Below are positions 41,890 to 50,620 of a stretch of 64,000 nucleotides of DNA, piece after piece. Position 1 is the first letter of the stretch, and every line of letters starts with the position of its first letter. The stretch comes from Novosphingobium sp. Rr 2-17 (GTDB taxonomy: Bacteria; Pseudomonadota; Alphaproteobacteria; Sphingomonadales; Sphingomonadaceae), in assembly GCF_000272475.1 (NCBI RefSeq), contig NZ_AKFJ01000086.1:1-64000 (forward strand). Reading direction: 5' to 3'. The notes beneath the pieces were generated by a model. It was not told where the DNA came from and ran no database searches. It saw nothing but the letters and a program-made list of their open reading frames with translations. A program made the position numbers and the translations under genes.

Positions 41890-44018
41890 GCCGCCCTCCG
41901 ACGCAGCAGGACGGCGAGACCCGTCAGGCCGACCAGCAGGAGCGCCAGACCTTGGCCAACCAGGCCGAGGAAGCCGGTGGCGGTCTGCGGGAGGTCAAGC
42001 GCCTGGCTCTGCATCGCTGCGGCGTCGCCAGCAGCATCGGCGTCCGGCCCCGCCGAGGCGGCATTCTGTCCGAACAAGGTGTCGAAGTCCCAACCGGCGG
42101 GTAGATTGATCGGCAAGTCCTCTTTCGTCAGGGGAGTGCCTTGCGGGCGCGACGGCGTCTGGTCCACCGCGACGAGGCTGGTGCGGCTGGTGACGATCCC
42201 GCTCTCCATGCCGATCCGCTCGACTTCGGCATCGGCCTTGGCATCGTCGAGCTTGCCCAGCGCCCGGTCAGCCTCGACATCGGTGATGCGGCGATGCGCC
42301 CACAGCTTTTCCACTGCCGGGCTGGGCTGGGCGCGGGTGAGATCGACGCGCTTTTGCCAGAGCTTGCCGCCGATGGTGCCGCTGACGGTGAGGGTTCCGG
42401 CCAGATGGTCGGTGCGCCCGACCAGCACCAGCGGACGCCCGGCATAAACGTCCGGCAGGCGCGAGGTCGTCAGGTCGAGCGAGCCGCCCTCGACCCGCAC
42501 CGACAAGTTGCGCACCGCCGGGTGACTGAGCACATCGAGCAGCGGCATCATCTTCGCCGCGACTTCGCCCGGTGCGCCGACATGGGTGTAGACCCCGCCG
42601 CCGATGGTGGACATCCGCTCCATCAGATAATCGTTCGGCGCGGAGCCGATGCCGACCATGAAGACGTGGCTGCGCCCGCCGTCGTCGCCGATCGCGGCCA
42701 TCATCTCTCGCTCGTTGGAGATTTCGCCATCGGTTAGGAATATGATCTGGCGCAGCGTCTCGGGATCGTTGCCGCCTCCGGTTGCGGCATCGGCTAGCGC
42801 TGCCTTGAGCGCGGGCAACATCTCGGTGCCGCCTTGCGCTTCGAGCGATCCGGCGAAGCGTCGGGCAAGGTCGACCTGGTCGGGCGTGGCGGCAACGCTA
42901 TGGTCGAACAACCTTGTCATGGTATCGTCGAAGCGGATCACGTTGAAGTGGTCCTGCGGCCGCAGCGTGCCCAGCGCGTGGATCAGGCTGGCCTTGGCTT
43001 CTTGCATGGATGCGCCCCCCATCGATCCGCTGTTGTCGATCACGAACACCATCTCGCGCGGCGGTGTCGGCAGTCGGGACAAGTCGGCGGGCGGGGTTAC
43101 CGATGCCATTACGTAGTCGCCCTTGTCGGTGTGCTGCGCGAACAAGCCCAGCGTCGGGTCCGCCGAGGCCGAGCGCCACTCCAGCACGAAGTCACGATCC
43201 GCCGGCACGCTTTCGGCCAGTCGGACGGTGCGATCGTCGAGCGGGCCGGAGACGTTCACCTTGTGGTAGCGGCTGATGAGGTTGGCGACATCGAAGCCGG
43301 GAGCCAGCCGCACGGCGATCGAAGTGGGGTTGAGCTTCACCCCCAGTTTCGGGTCGAGAACGGGCGCGGAGGTGACCGCCTGGGCATCCACCACTGCGCT
43401 TTGTCCGGTCAACGTGTGCGGCGGGACGTAGCGCGGCCCAACCACCAGCGGCAGGCGCAGCGAGAACGTGCCATTGGCTTGAGTCACCGGCGCCTGGTAC
43501 TCGATCGAGATCAGCACCGTCTCGCCGGGGCCGACGTTGGCGACCAGCGTGGAGAACATATTGGGCCGTTGTTGCTGCACTAACGACGCCTTAACGCCAC
43601 TTTGCTTGGCCGCCTCATACGTCGCCATCGCCTTTTCGCGCGGCTGGATCTGGCCGACGGTCACCCGCTGGCCGACCACCATCTTGAGCGAATCCACCGC
43701 GCCATCCTGCGGCAACGGATAAAGATAACTGGCCTCCATCCACTTGTTCGAGGTGTTGCGGAACGCCTGGGTGACGCGCACGCGGGCCACTTGGCCGGTC
43801 ACCGTCACGTCCATATCGGTGCCCAATCGGACAGCGGGGAGGGCCTGAGAAATACCCTTACCTTTCAACAACAAGACGCCCGCGGCGGGAGCATCATCCG
43901 GCGCAGCCTCGTCGGCGGCAGCGGCGGCGGTGGCGTTGACCGCCAAGGTAGCGGGAGCGCCCAGAGCAAGCACAATCGCAGGGATCAGGGCGCGGCGGAG
44001 AGTGAGGGGTTGCGGCAT
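41886..44018 (-). CDS. Sortase-target protein with VIT and VWA domains
   Basis: This 710-residue exported protein is the dedicated substrate of the neighbouring sortase. Signal peptide: LRRALIPAIVLALGAPATLA. A VIT domain (about 55-185) contains VTQAFRNTSNKWMEASYLYPLP. A VWA domain (about 330-510) has an intact MIDAS, VFVIDNSGSMGG, and IFLTDGEISNE. The C-terminus has LPQTA (676-680), a hydrophobic helix and RRRAA, the sortase sorting signal. The domain pair resembles inter-alpha-trypsin inhibitor heavy chains and suggests protein binding at the envelope. ATG 44018 has GGAG 7 bases upstream. Confidence 0.94.
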   Translation of the reverse strand: MPQPLTLRRALIPAIVLALGAPATLAVNATAAAAADEAAPDDAPAAGVLLLKGKGISQALPAVRLGTDMDVTVTGQVARVRVTQAFRNTSNKWMEASYLYPLPQDGAVDSLKMVVGQRVTVGQIQPREKAMATYEAAKQSGVKASLVQQQRPNMFSTLVANVGPGETVLISIEYQAPVTQANGTFSLRLPLVVGPRYVPPHTLTGQSAVVDAQAVTSAPVLDPKLGVKLNPTSIAVRLAPGFDVANLISRYHKVNVSGPLDDRTVRLAESVPADRDFVLEWRSASADPTLGLFAQHTDKGDYVMASVTPPADLSRLPTPPREMVFVIDNSGSMGGASMQEAKASLIHALGTLRPQDHFNVIRFDDTMTRLFDHSVAATPDQVDLARRFAGSLEAQGGTEMLPALKAALADAATGGGNDPETLRQIIFLTDGEISNEREMMAAIGDDGGRSHVFMVGIGSAPNDYLMERMSTIGGGVYTHVGAPGEVAAKMMPLLDVLSHPAVRNLSVRVEGGSLDLTTSRLPDVYAGRPLVLVGRTDHLAGTLTVSGTIGGKLWQKRVDLTRAQPSPAVEKLWAHRRITDVEADRALGKLDDAKADAEVERIGMESGIVTSRTSLVAVDQTPSRPQGTPLTKEDLPINLPAGWDFDTLFGQNAASAGPDADAAGDAAAMQSQALDLPQTATGFLGLVGQGLALLLVGLTGLAVLLRRRAA

Positions 44019-44163
44019 GACAAGGCTCCATCGAAAGATCGGGAGCCATCCCTCTATGCGCACGACGGCACGCACAGCCACGAGCAGTTTCGGCCTGTTC
44101 CCGCCAGTCGATGTGCGCAATGACGCAAGCCTACGCGACGATTGACGAAATGTCCGGATTTGT

Positions 44164-44175
44164 GCGCATATGTGC
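44164..44175. promoter_or_regulatory. Near-palindrome just upstream of the XRE regulator start
   Basis: GCGCATATGTGC has dyad symmetry except for one pair, and lies two bases before the regulator ATG (44178), in the 159-base divergent space shared with the VIT/VWA gene. It is a candidate operator for the regulator. The evidence is position and symmetry only. Confidence 0.3.
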
Positions 44176-44177
44176 GG

Positions 44178-44960
44178 ATGACCTTGACCCTAAGCGACGA
44201 TACGCCCGATACTGAAGTAACCGGATCTGGCCTGGAAAGCGCCGAGATCGCTCGCCAGGTGCGCGAGGAAATCGCCCGCCGCCGCATCTCTCGCCAGGCC
44301 TTGGCGGACATGGCACGCATCAGCCTATCGACCCTGGAGAAAGCGCTGGCCGGCAAGCGCGCCTTCACATTGGCGACGCTGCTGCGGATCGAGGAAGCTT
44401 TAGGCGTTGGCCTACGCTCTGGCACCCATGCCCCAGCACCTGTCGGCGGAGAGGTCGCCCCCGAAGCTCTGGGCGCCTATTCCAACTCAGCGGTGACTTG
44501 GCTGGAGGGGCGCTATCTGACCGTCAGGCCCAGCTTCGGCACACCGGGCGGCTTGTTCGCTTACCTTACAACGATCCGCTGGGTGCCTGAGAAAGCGTGC
44601 CTCGGCTTCGCCGAATCGGGCCGCTCCGATTCCCGTTTCGAACAGATCGGCCAAGTGTCGATGCCCAACCTCTCTGGCCACATCTATCTGGTGACCAACG
44701 AGCAAGGCCAATATCGTCTCGCGATCCTGTCACGCCCGACGATCGATGGCAGCCTGTTCGGCATATTGACGACGCTGGAAGTCGGAAACGGATCGCAGCT
44801 CGTACCGGCAGCAGCCCCGCTGGCCCTGCGCAAACTGGCGCAGGGAGAGACCGGGGACCTCGGCCTCGTTACCGCCGACATGCCGCACTTTGCGGCTTAT
44901 CGAGCGATGTTGAACCGCTCGATCGAAGGCGATTTCGCAAGGCTGCATCTCTTGGCGTAG
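44178..44960 (+). CDS. XRE-family transcriptional regulator with C-terminal sensor-like domain
   Basis: This roughly 260-residue protein has an N-terminal helix-turn-helix (about 25-75): RRRISRQALADMARISLSTLEKALAGKRAFTLATLLRIEEALG. The C-terminal 170 residues contain alternating strands (VTWLEGRYLTVRPSF, HIYLVTNEQGQYRLAIL) and no motif that I can name. It is encoded divergently from the VIT/VWA-sortase pair, so control of that pair is likely. ATG 44178 is preferred to the upstream in-frame ATG at 44142. Confidence 0.88.
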   Translation: MTLTLSDDTPDTEVTGSGLESAEIARQVREEIARRRISRQALADMARISLSTLEKALAGKRAFTLATLLRIEEALGVGLRSGTHAPAPVGGEVAPEALGAYSNSAVTWLEGRYLTVRPSFGTPGGLFAYLTTIRWVPEKACLGFAESGRSDSRFEQIGQVSMPNLSGHIYLVTNEQGQYRLAILSRPTIDGSLFGILTTLEVGNGSQLVPAAAPLALRKLAQGETGDLGLVTADMPHFAAYRAMLNRSIEGDFARLHLLA

Positions 44961-45030
44961 GCGAGAGAAACGCTCTAGCGACGACGACCGAATATTGCGC
45001 CTCGAACAGCGGCAGCTAGATCGCAGGGTG

Positions 45031-46527
45031 TTAGGATTCGGAGGTCAGCGGCGACGGCACAACGTAGATCCAGCCATCTCCTATTCGCTCAAGATGGCCG
45101 CTATGCACCGCAAAACCCATTTGGCGCAGTCTGCCGCGCACGATTTCAGTTGTGGGATGCTGGCCGGCGAGGTGTTCGGCCCAGAACACAGTAGGGCAAC
45201 CCTTCGCTATCTCCTTCGAAGCTGGCGGGGCGAGACCGAACCCATAGCTGCGGGCGACCCAATTGTAGGCATACGGGAAGACTGCTCGGTTCTCGATCGG
45301 AGGCATTTCCCGAACGGGCTCGTTCCAGCTCATAGCCACATGCACGATCGTACCGGGGCAATTGGCGACGATCCGCGCGATCGCCGCGCCCGTTCCGTTC
45401 CAGCTCGGCCGCGCCAGAGTGCGTTGCAAATTAGCGTGAATGGCGAACAAGGCGCCCGCAACCATCAGCAGATCGATAGCGACCGCCACCGAGCCCGCCA
45501 CGCATTCAACGACCGTCACCACGCCGGTGGCTAGAAGCATGGCCATGGGAGCATGCAGGCTGACCAAATATCGGTCGATCACGAACGGGCGCTGCAGATG
45601 CGCAGCCACTAAAACCACGATCGCCAACACGATACCAACGCCTAGAGTTACGGCCAAACTTGCCTGATCAGACAACCGGCGGTCTCTCAGCACCCTCATG
45701 CCAAGGATTGCCAAGCCGGTCACGCCGGTGACTGTGAGCGGCCAATTGGCGGCAAGATTGGCGACGATCTCGTTCTCGATCGCCCATCTTGCACCATCAA
45801 GACCCGCAGGCACCCAGAAGTTCTGGGTGTTTTGCGCAATCGCTCCGAGCTGGAGCGCCATGATGCCCACAAATGGTGCCGCTGCGATCGTGCCAGCGAC
45901 CGCCAGCTCTCGGGTGCCACGCCAGTCCCGCATCAATAGCAGGCGCAAACCGAAAGCTGCACCAACGGCCCCTACGATCATGGTGGCAGCCAAGTGCACA
46001 CTCAATGCCACGGCAAGAGCGAGGGTCAGGAACACCAGCGCCCGAAGCGAGCGGGGCGATTGGTTCGGGCGAGCCAGTTCGGACAAGGCGGCCACGGCAA
46101 CCGCTGCGGCGACGTACGCTAGGAAATTGGATCGAAGCTCGCTTACTCGATCGATCGCCGGCAAATAGCTGGCAAGCGCTATGCCATAAGGGATGGCGAG
46201 CGAACGAAATGCAGGCCGGGTACGGTACAGTAAAAGAACCGCCGCACCGCCAATTACGAAAAAGGCCAAGTTCACCGTCCGCCGCTGGACGAACGAGTCT
46301 CCCAGGAAATTCGTCGCCCAAGTCAGAAAGTAGAAGAGCGGCGGGTGATTGTCGCCGAGCCAGACGGGCCACAGCGACGACAGCCCTTGACATGGCCGCG
46401 TCACATAGTGGGTAAAAAATTCGTCGTACCATGGTCCTCGCCCGCATATGGCCGATACCATAGCAACGACCAGTACCACCACGAGTAGAGTAAGTGCGCA
46501 TATGCGTACCGTTTTTGCGCGCGACAT
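45031..46527 (-). CDS. GT-C-type membrane glycosyltransferase-like protein
   Basis: This 498-residue polytopic membrane protein has about ten helices. The first periplasmic loop begins WYDEFFTHYVTRP, with the acidic DE pair expected of GT-C (family 39-like) enzymes that use polyprenyl-phosphate sugars; NHPPLFYFLTWAT follows, also typical. The C-terminal 130 residues are soluble. No other sugar-transfer gene is adjacent, so the acceptor is unknown. The ribosome site before ATG 46527 is weak. Confidence 0.75.
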   Translation of the reverse strand: MSRAKTVRICALTLLVVVLVVAMVSAICGRGPWYDEFFTHYVTRPCQGLSSLWPVWLGDNHPPLFYFLTWATNFLGDSFVQRRTVNLAFFVIGGAAVLLLYRTRPAFRSLAIPYGIALASYLPAIDRVSELRSNFLAYVAAAVAVAALSELARPNQSPRSLRALVFLTLALAVALSVHLAATMIVGAVGAAFGLRLLLMRDWRGTRELAVAGTIAAAPFVGIMALQLGAIAQNTQNFWVPAGLDGARWAIENEIVANLAANWPLTVTGVTGLAILGMRVLRDRRLSDQASLAVTLGVGIVLAIVVLVAAHLQRPFVIDRYLVSLHAPMAMLLATGVVTVVECVAGSVAVAIDLLMVAGALFAIHANLQRTLARPSWNGTGAAIARIVANCPGTIVHVAMSWNEPVREMPPIENRAVFPYAYNWVARSYGFGLAPPASKEIAKGCPTVFWAEHLAGQHPTTEIVRGRLRQMGFAVHSGHLERIGDGWIYVVPSPLTSES

Positions 46528-46661
46528 TGAGCCAGCGTACTCCCTGCCGATCGGTATTGCTATCAGGCTGACGTGTTCGAGGTCTTATCTGACGGGGGGC
46601 GCAACCTGTGGACCCGGGCCGAACCTTGACCGTGGCTTGGACGCGCCGCCCCAGACCCCTT

Positions 46662-48287
46662 TCAGCCGTGCCGGGTCTCGGCCAGATCGAGGTCGCGGGT
46701 GAGTTTGCGGATCGTTTCGCTGCCGATCTTGCGATTGCGGGCGAGTTCCAGCAGCTTGGCGCGCTCGGCTTTGATGCCCACCATTCTGAACTCGGCCATG
46801 AGTTGGTCCTCAGCGCGGGTGAGGTCGGAACGTTTGGTTGCCAGCGCGTCGATGCGTTCGCGATAAAGGTCCATCATCCGGGTACCGGTGGCGACGTAGA
46901 AATCCGGGTCGTCGTGGCGTTCGGCGAGTGCGTGCTGATGGCGCTCGATGGCGCGGATCGCGGCCTCGGCAGTGGCGGTGCGGGCAGCGTCTTCCTCGGC
47001 TTGCTTCGAGGGTTCGGCAGGCATCGTCAGGCCTTGCAGCAGCGCGGGCAGGGCAACCGTTGCGAGGATCAGCGATACCACGATGACGCCTGCCGCAAGG
47101 AAGATGGCCAGGTCGCGTGCAGGGAAGGGGGTGCCGTCGTTCATCGTCAGCGGCAGCGTCAGCACACCGGCTAGCGTGATCGCGCCGCGCACGCCCGCGA
47201 ACGAGGTTGCCGCGACCAGGCGCCAGCCGGCGTTGCGCACCGGGTCGGTGCCACGCCGGCGCAGGATGGTGAACCGCAGCGACAGCCAGACCCAGGTGAA
47301 TCGCAAGGTCGCCAGTCCGGCCACGATCGCCAGCACATAGACCCCCAGCCACCAGGGCGAGCCGTGGCCGGTAGGTGCGACGGTTTCCTGGGCGTTGCTC
47401 AGGATGCCCGGCAATTGCTCGCCCAGCAGCACGAAGATGATGCCGTTGAGGGTGAACTGGATCGTGTCCCACACCGAATTGCGCCGCATGCGGGTGACCG
47501 CCAGCGCCTGGCGCGAGATTTCGGCGAACGTCATGGTCACACCCGCCGCGACCGCCGCTAGGATGCCCGAGGCGTGGATGTGCTCGGCTAGCAAGTACGA
47601 ACCGAAGGGGATCAGCAGGCTGACCAGGATCTGCGATCCGGTATCTTCGCCCCAGCGCTTGGTGACCCAGGCCTTTGCGCGCGATACCGCCAGCGTCACC
47701 AGCACCCCGATCGCGAGGCCGGCGCCTGCGACCCACAGGAAATTGACGGCTGCGCCTGAGGGAGAGAACGTGCCGGTCAGCGCAGCGGCGATCGCAAACC
47801 GCAGGCATACGAGGCCGGAGGCATCGTTCAGCAGCGATTCGCCTTCCAGGATGTGCATCATCCGCTTGGGGATCGGCACGCGCGCGGCAATGGCGGAAAC
47901 GGCGATCGGGTCTGTGGGCGAGACGACGGCGGCCAGCGCAAAGGCGACGGCCAGCGGCATTTGCGGGATCATCCAGTGGATGAACAGCCCCATGCCCAGC
48001 ACCGTAATCAGGACCAGCCCCAGCGCCATTTCGACCACCGTCGACAAATCCTTTAACAACTCGTCCTTGGGAATGCGCCAGCCATCGAGGAACAGCAGCG
48101 GGGGCAGGAACAGTAGCAAGAACAAGTCGGGATCGAGTTCGACGCGGTGCGAATTCGACAGGCCGATCACCGTCCCCAGCGCGATCTGCACCAGCGGCGT
48201 GGGGATAGAAATGGGCAGCATGCGCGCAACGGCGCCGCTAACTACAACGGCAAGAAGCAGGAACAGGGCAGTCGAAACGGCGTCCAA
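46662..48287 (-). CDS. Na+/H+ antiporter, CPA1 (NhaP) family
   Basis: This roughly 541-residue inner-membrane antiporter exchanges cytoplasmic Na+ or K+ for protons. About 12 helices are present with the CPA1 signatures FALAAVVSPTDPIAVSAIAARV and LEGESLLNDASGLVCLRFAI, which carry the ion-binding Asp. A cytoplasmic C-terminal tail of about 130 residues is charged and helical. The frame opens at 48416, but the hydrophobic start and AAGGA 7 bases upstream point to TTG at 48287. It is divergent from glgX. Confidence 0.93.
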   Translation of the reverse strand: MDAVSTALFLLLAVVVSGAVARMLPISIPTPLVQIALGTVIGLSNSHRVELDPDLFLLLFLPPLLFLDGWRIPKDELLKDLSTVVEMALGLVLITVLGMGLFIHWMIPQMPLAVAFALAAVVSPTDPIAVSAIAARVPIPKRMMHILEGESLLNDASGLVCLRFAIAAALTGTFSPSGAAVNFLWVAGAGLAIGVLVTLAVSRAKAWVTKRWGEDTGSQILVSLLIPFGSYLLAEHIHASGILAAVAAGVTMTFAEISRQALAVTRMRRNSVWDTIQFTLNGIIFVLLGEQLPGILSNAQETVAPTGHGSPWWLGVYVLAIVAGLATLRFTWVWLSLRFTILRRRGTDPVRNAGWRLVAATSFAGVRGAITLAGVLTLPLTMNDGTPFPARDLAIFLAAGVIVVSLILATVALPALLQGLTMPAEPSKQAEEDAARTATAEAAIRAIERHQHALAERHDDPDFYVATGTRMMDLYRERIDALATKRSDLTRAEDQLMAEFRMVGIKAERAKLLELARNRKIGSETIRKLTRDLDLAETRHG

Positions 48288-48505
48288 AAAGCGGTCCTTG
48301 GGGTTTGAGGTGGGAGGCGCCCCTAAACTAGGCGGCAATGTCCCGCTGCCGCAACCCCGTTGCGATGCGGCGCAAGGAACGGTTGCAATGCTGGCCTGCG
48401 CGATCGTCCCAGCCATACGCCCGTGGGAGTTGGTTGTGCAGTGCGGAACCGCCGGGCTTGTCGGGGTTTAGGGAGGCATTCGAAAACGTCGAAAAAGGGG
48501 TCTCG

Positions 48506-50614
48506 ATGTCGTTCTCGTTCACCAAACCCGAAAGACAGCAACATGAAATGGGGGCGGAATTCACCGGAGAGGGAACGCATTTCGCCATCTTTTCGCAGAA
48601 CGCCGAAGCCATCGAGCTGTGCCTGTTTTCCGATGACGGCGCCGAAGAAGTGGCCCGGCTGGAAATGCCGAGCCGCGAAGGTTCGATTTTCTCGGGCTAC
48701 ATCCACGGCATAAGGCCCGGCCAGCTCTACGGCTATCGCGCCCATGGGCCGTATGAGCCAGAGCAAGGCCACCGCTTCAATCCCAACAAGCTGCTGCTGG
48801 ACCCTTATGCGCGCGAAATCGCCGGCACGCTGCAATGGGACGATGCGTTGTGGGGCTATGACTTGTCCACGGGCGACGATCTGACCTTCGACGCGCGGGA
48901 TTCGGCGGCGTTCATGGTCAAGGGCGTGGTTCAGGACCCTGCGTTCGACTGGGCCGGGGACAAGACCATTAGCCGGCTATGGTCGGACAGCGTCGTCTAC
49001 GAGGCGCATGTGCGCGGGCTGACGATGCTCCATCCCGGCGTGCCGGACGAGTTGCGCGGCACGTATGCCGGCATGGTCAGCGATCCGATCCTGGAGCATC
49101 TGCAGAAGCTGGGGGTGACGGCGATCGAATTGCTGCCCTGCCAGTTCTTCCTCGACGATCGGATGCTGCTGGACAAGGGCCTGTCGAACTACTGGGGCTA
49201 CCAGACCCTGGGGTACTTCGCGCCCGAGCCGCGCTACCTGGGCCCCCAGCGCGGCCACTCGCCGGCGATCAGCCAGTTCAAGGACATGGTGAAGCGGTTT
49301 CACCAAGTCGGCATCGAAGTCATCATGGACGTGGTCTACAACCACACTGCCGAAGGCTCCGAACGCGGACCGACGCTGAGCTTCCGGGGAATCGACAACG
49401 CCAGCTACTACGCACTTTCGCCGGAAAATCCGCGCTACAGCTTCGACACCACCGGCACCGGCAATACCCTGAGCGTCGCGCATCCGATGGTCTTGCGCAT
49501 GGTGCTCGATTCGTTGCGGTATTGGGTGCAGGTGATGCACGTCGATGGTTTCCGCTTCGACTTGGCCTCGACCTTGGGGCGCGAGGCGATGGGCTTCGAC
49601 CGCGAGGGCGGCTTCTTCGATGCGATCCGGCAGGACCCGATCCTGGCCGGCGTGAAACTGATCGCCGAGCCGTGGGACATCGGCAGCGGCGGCTATCAGG
49701 TCGGCGGCTTTCCGCATCCGTTCCGCGAATGGAACGACAAGTTCCGCGATACCGTGCGCGGCTTCTGGCGCGGCGACGAAGGGGTTGTGGGCGATCTGGC
49801 GAACAACCTCATCGGATCGCCGCAGCAGTTCAACCATTCGGATCGCGGGGCGACCTCTTCGATCAACTTCCTCGCCGCGCATGACGGGTTCACGCTGGCG
49901 GATACCGTCTCGTACAACGAGCGCCACAACGAGGCGAACGGCGAGGGCGGGGCGGATGGCCACTCGAACAACTTGTCCGATAACATGGGTGCCGAAGGGG
50001 CGGTCGACGACGCGGGCGACGATGAGGGCATCGCCGAGGCGCGCCAGCAGCGTATCCGCGCGATGCTCGCGACCTTGCTGCTCAGCCAGGGCGTGCCGAT
50101 GATCCTTTCGGGAGACGAATTGGGCAACAGCCAGCAAGGCAACAACAACGTCTATTGCCAGGACAACGAGACCGCCTGGGTCGATTGGCCCGGCAAGGAC
50201 GACGCGCTTTTCGATTTTTGCGCGAAGCTGATCGCCATGCGTCACCAACACTACGTGCTGGCGCAGGACAATTTCCTGCGCGGCGATCCGGGCGAGGATG
50301 GCCGGGTCGAGATCGCCTGGCACCAGCCCGATGGTCGCGCGATGGACGCAGAACTATGGGCGCAGCCGCAGCTCAAGGTGCTGGGCCTGTTCCTGAGCTA
50401 TTCGGCGCAGGAAGCGTTCGTGGAGGGCGAGCGACCGCTGTTCATCGTCCTCAACGCGGGCGACGAAGTGACCTTCACCCTGCCGACCCACGGCGAACTG
50501 ACAAGCTGGCACCGCCTGCTCGACACCGCGCGTGAGGATGCCTTCGCGCCGGAGCAAGTGGGCGAGGCAGCCGTCGTCGCTGCCGCCAGCGTCTGCGTCT
50601 TCGCGCCGGATTGA
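48506..50614 (+). CDS. glgX: Glycogen debranching enzyme
   Basis: This 702-residue GH13 isoamylase-type enzyme (GlgX/TreX) cuts alpha-1,6 branches of glycogen to give linear maltodextrins. An N-terminal CBM48-like domain (TGEGTHFAIFSQNAEAIELCLF) precedes the barrel. Catalytic residues: Asp352 in GFRFDLAS, Glu388 in IAEPWDIG, and Asp460 in LAAHDGFTLAD; DVVYNHT marks region I. ATG 48506 is followed at once by MSFSFTKPE. It is the first of three genes (glgX-treZ-treY), separated from treZ by 6 bases. Together they turn alpha-glucan into trehalose. Confidence 0.95.
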   Translation: MSFSFTKPERQQHEMGAEFTGEGTHFAIFSQNAEAIELCLFSDDGAEEVARLEMPSREGSIFSGYIHGIRPGQLYGYRAHGPYEPEQGHRFNPNKLLLDPYAREIAGTLQWDDALWGYDLSTGDDLTFDARDSAAFMVKGVVQDPAFDWAGDKTISRLWSDSVVYEAHVRGLTMLHPGVPDELRGTYAGMVSDPILEHLQKLGVTAIELLPCQFFLDDRMLLDKGLSNYWGYQTLGYFAPEPRYLGPQRGHSPAISQFKDMVKRFHQVGIEVIMDVVYNHTAEGSERGPTLSFRGIDNASYYALSPENPRYSFDTTGTGNTLSVAHPMVLRMVLDSLRYWVQVMHVDGFRFDLASTLGREAMGFDREGGFFDAIRQDPILAGVKLIAEPWDIGSGGYQVGGFPHPFREWNDKFRDTVRGFWRGDEGVVGDLANNLIGSPQQFNHSDRGATSSINFLAAHDGFTLADTVSYNERHNEANGEGGADGHSNNLSDNMGAEGAVDDAGDDEGIAEARQQRIRAMLATLLLSQGVPMILSGDELGNSQQGNNNVYCQDNETAWVDWPGKDDALFDFCAKLIAMRHQHYVLAQDNFLRGDPGEDGRVEIAWHQPDGRAMDAELWAQPQLKVLGLFLSYSAQEAFVEGERPLFIVLNAGDEVTFTLPTHGELTSWHRLLDTAREDAFAPEQVGEAAVVAAASVCVFAPD

Positions 50615-50620
50615 GCGATA

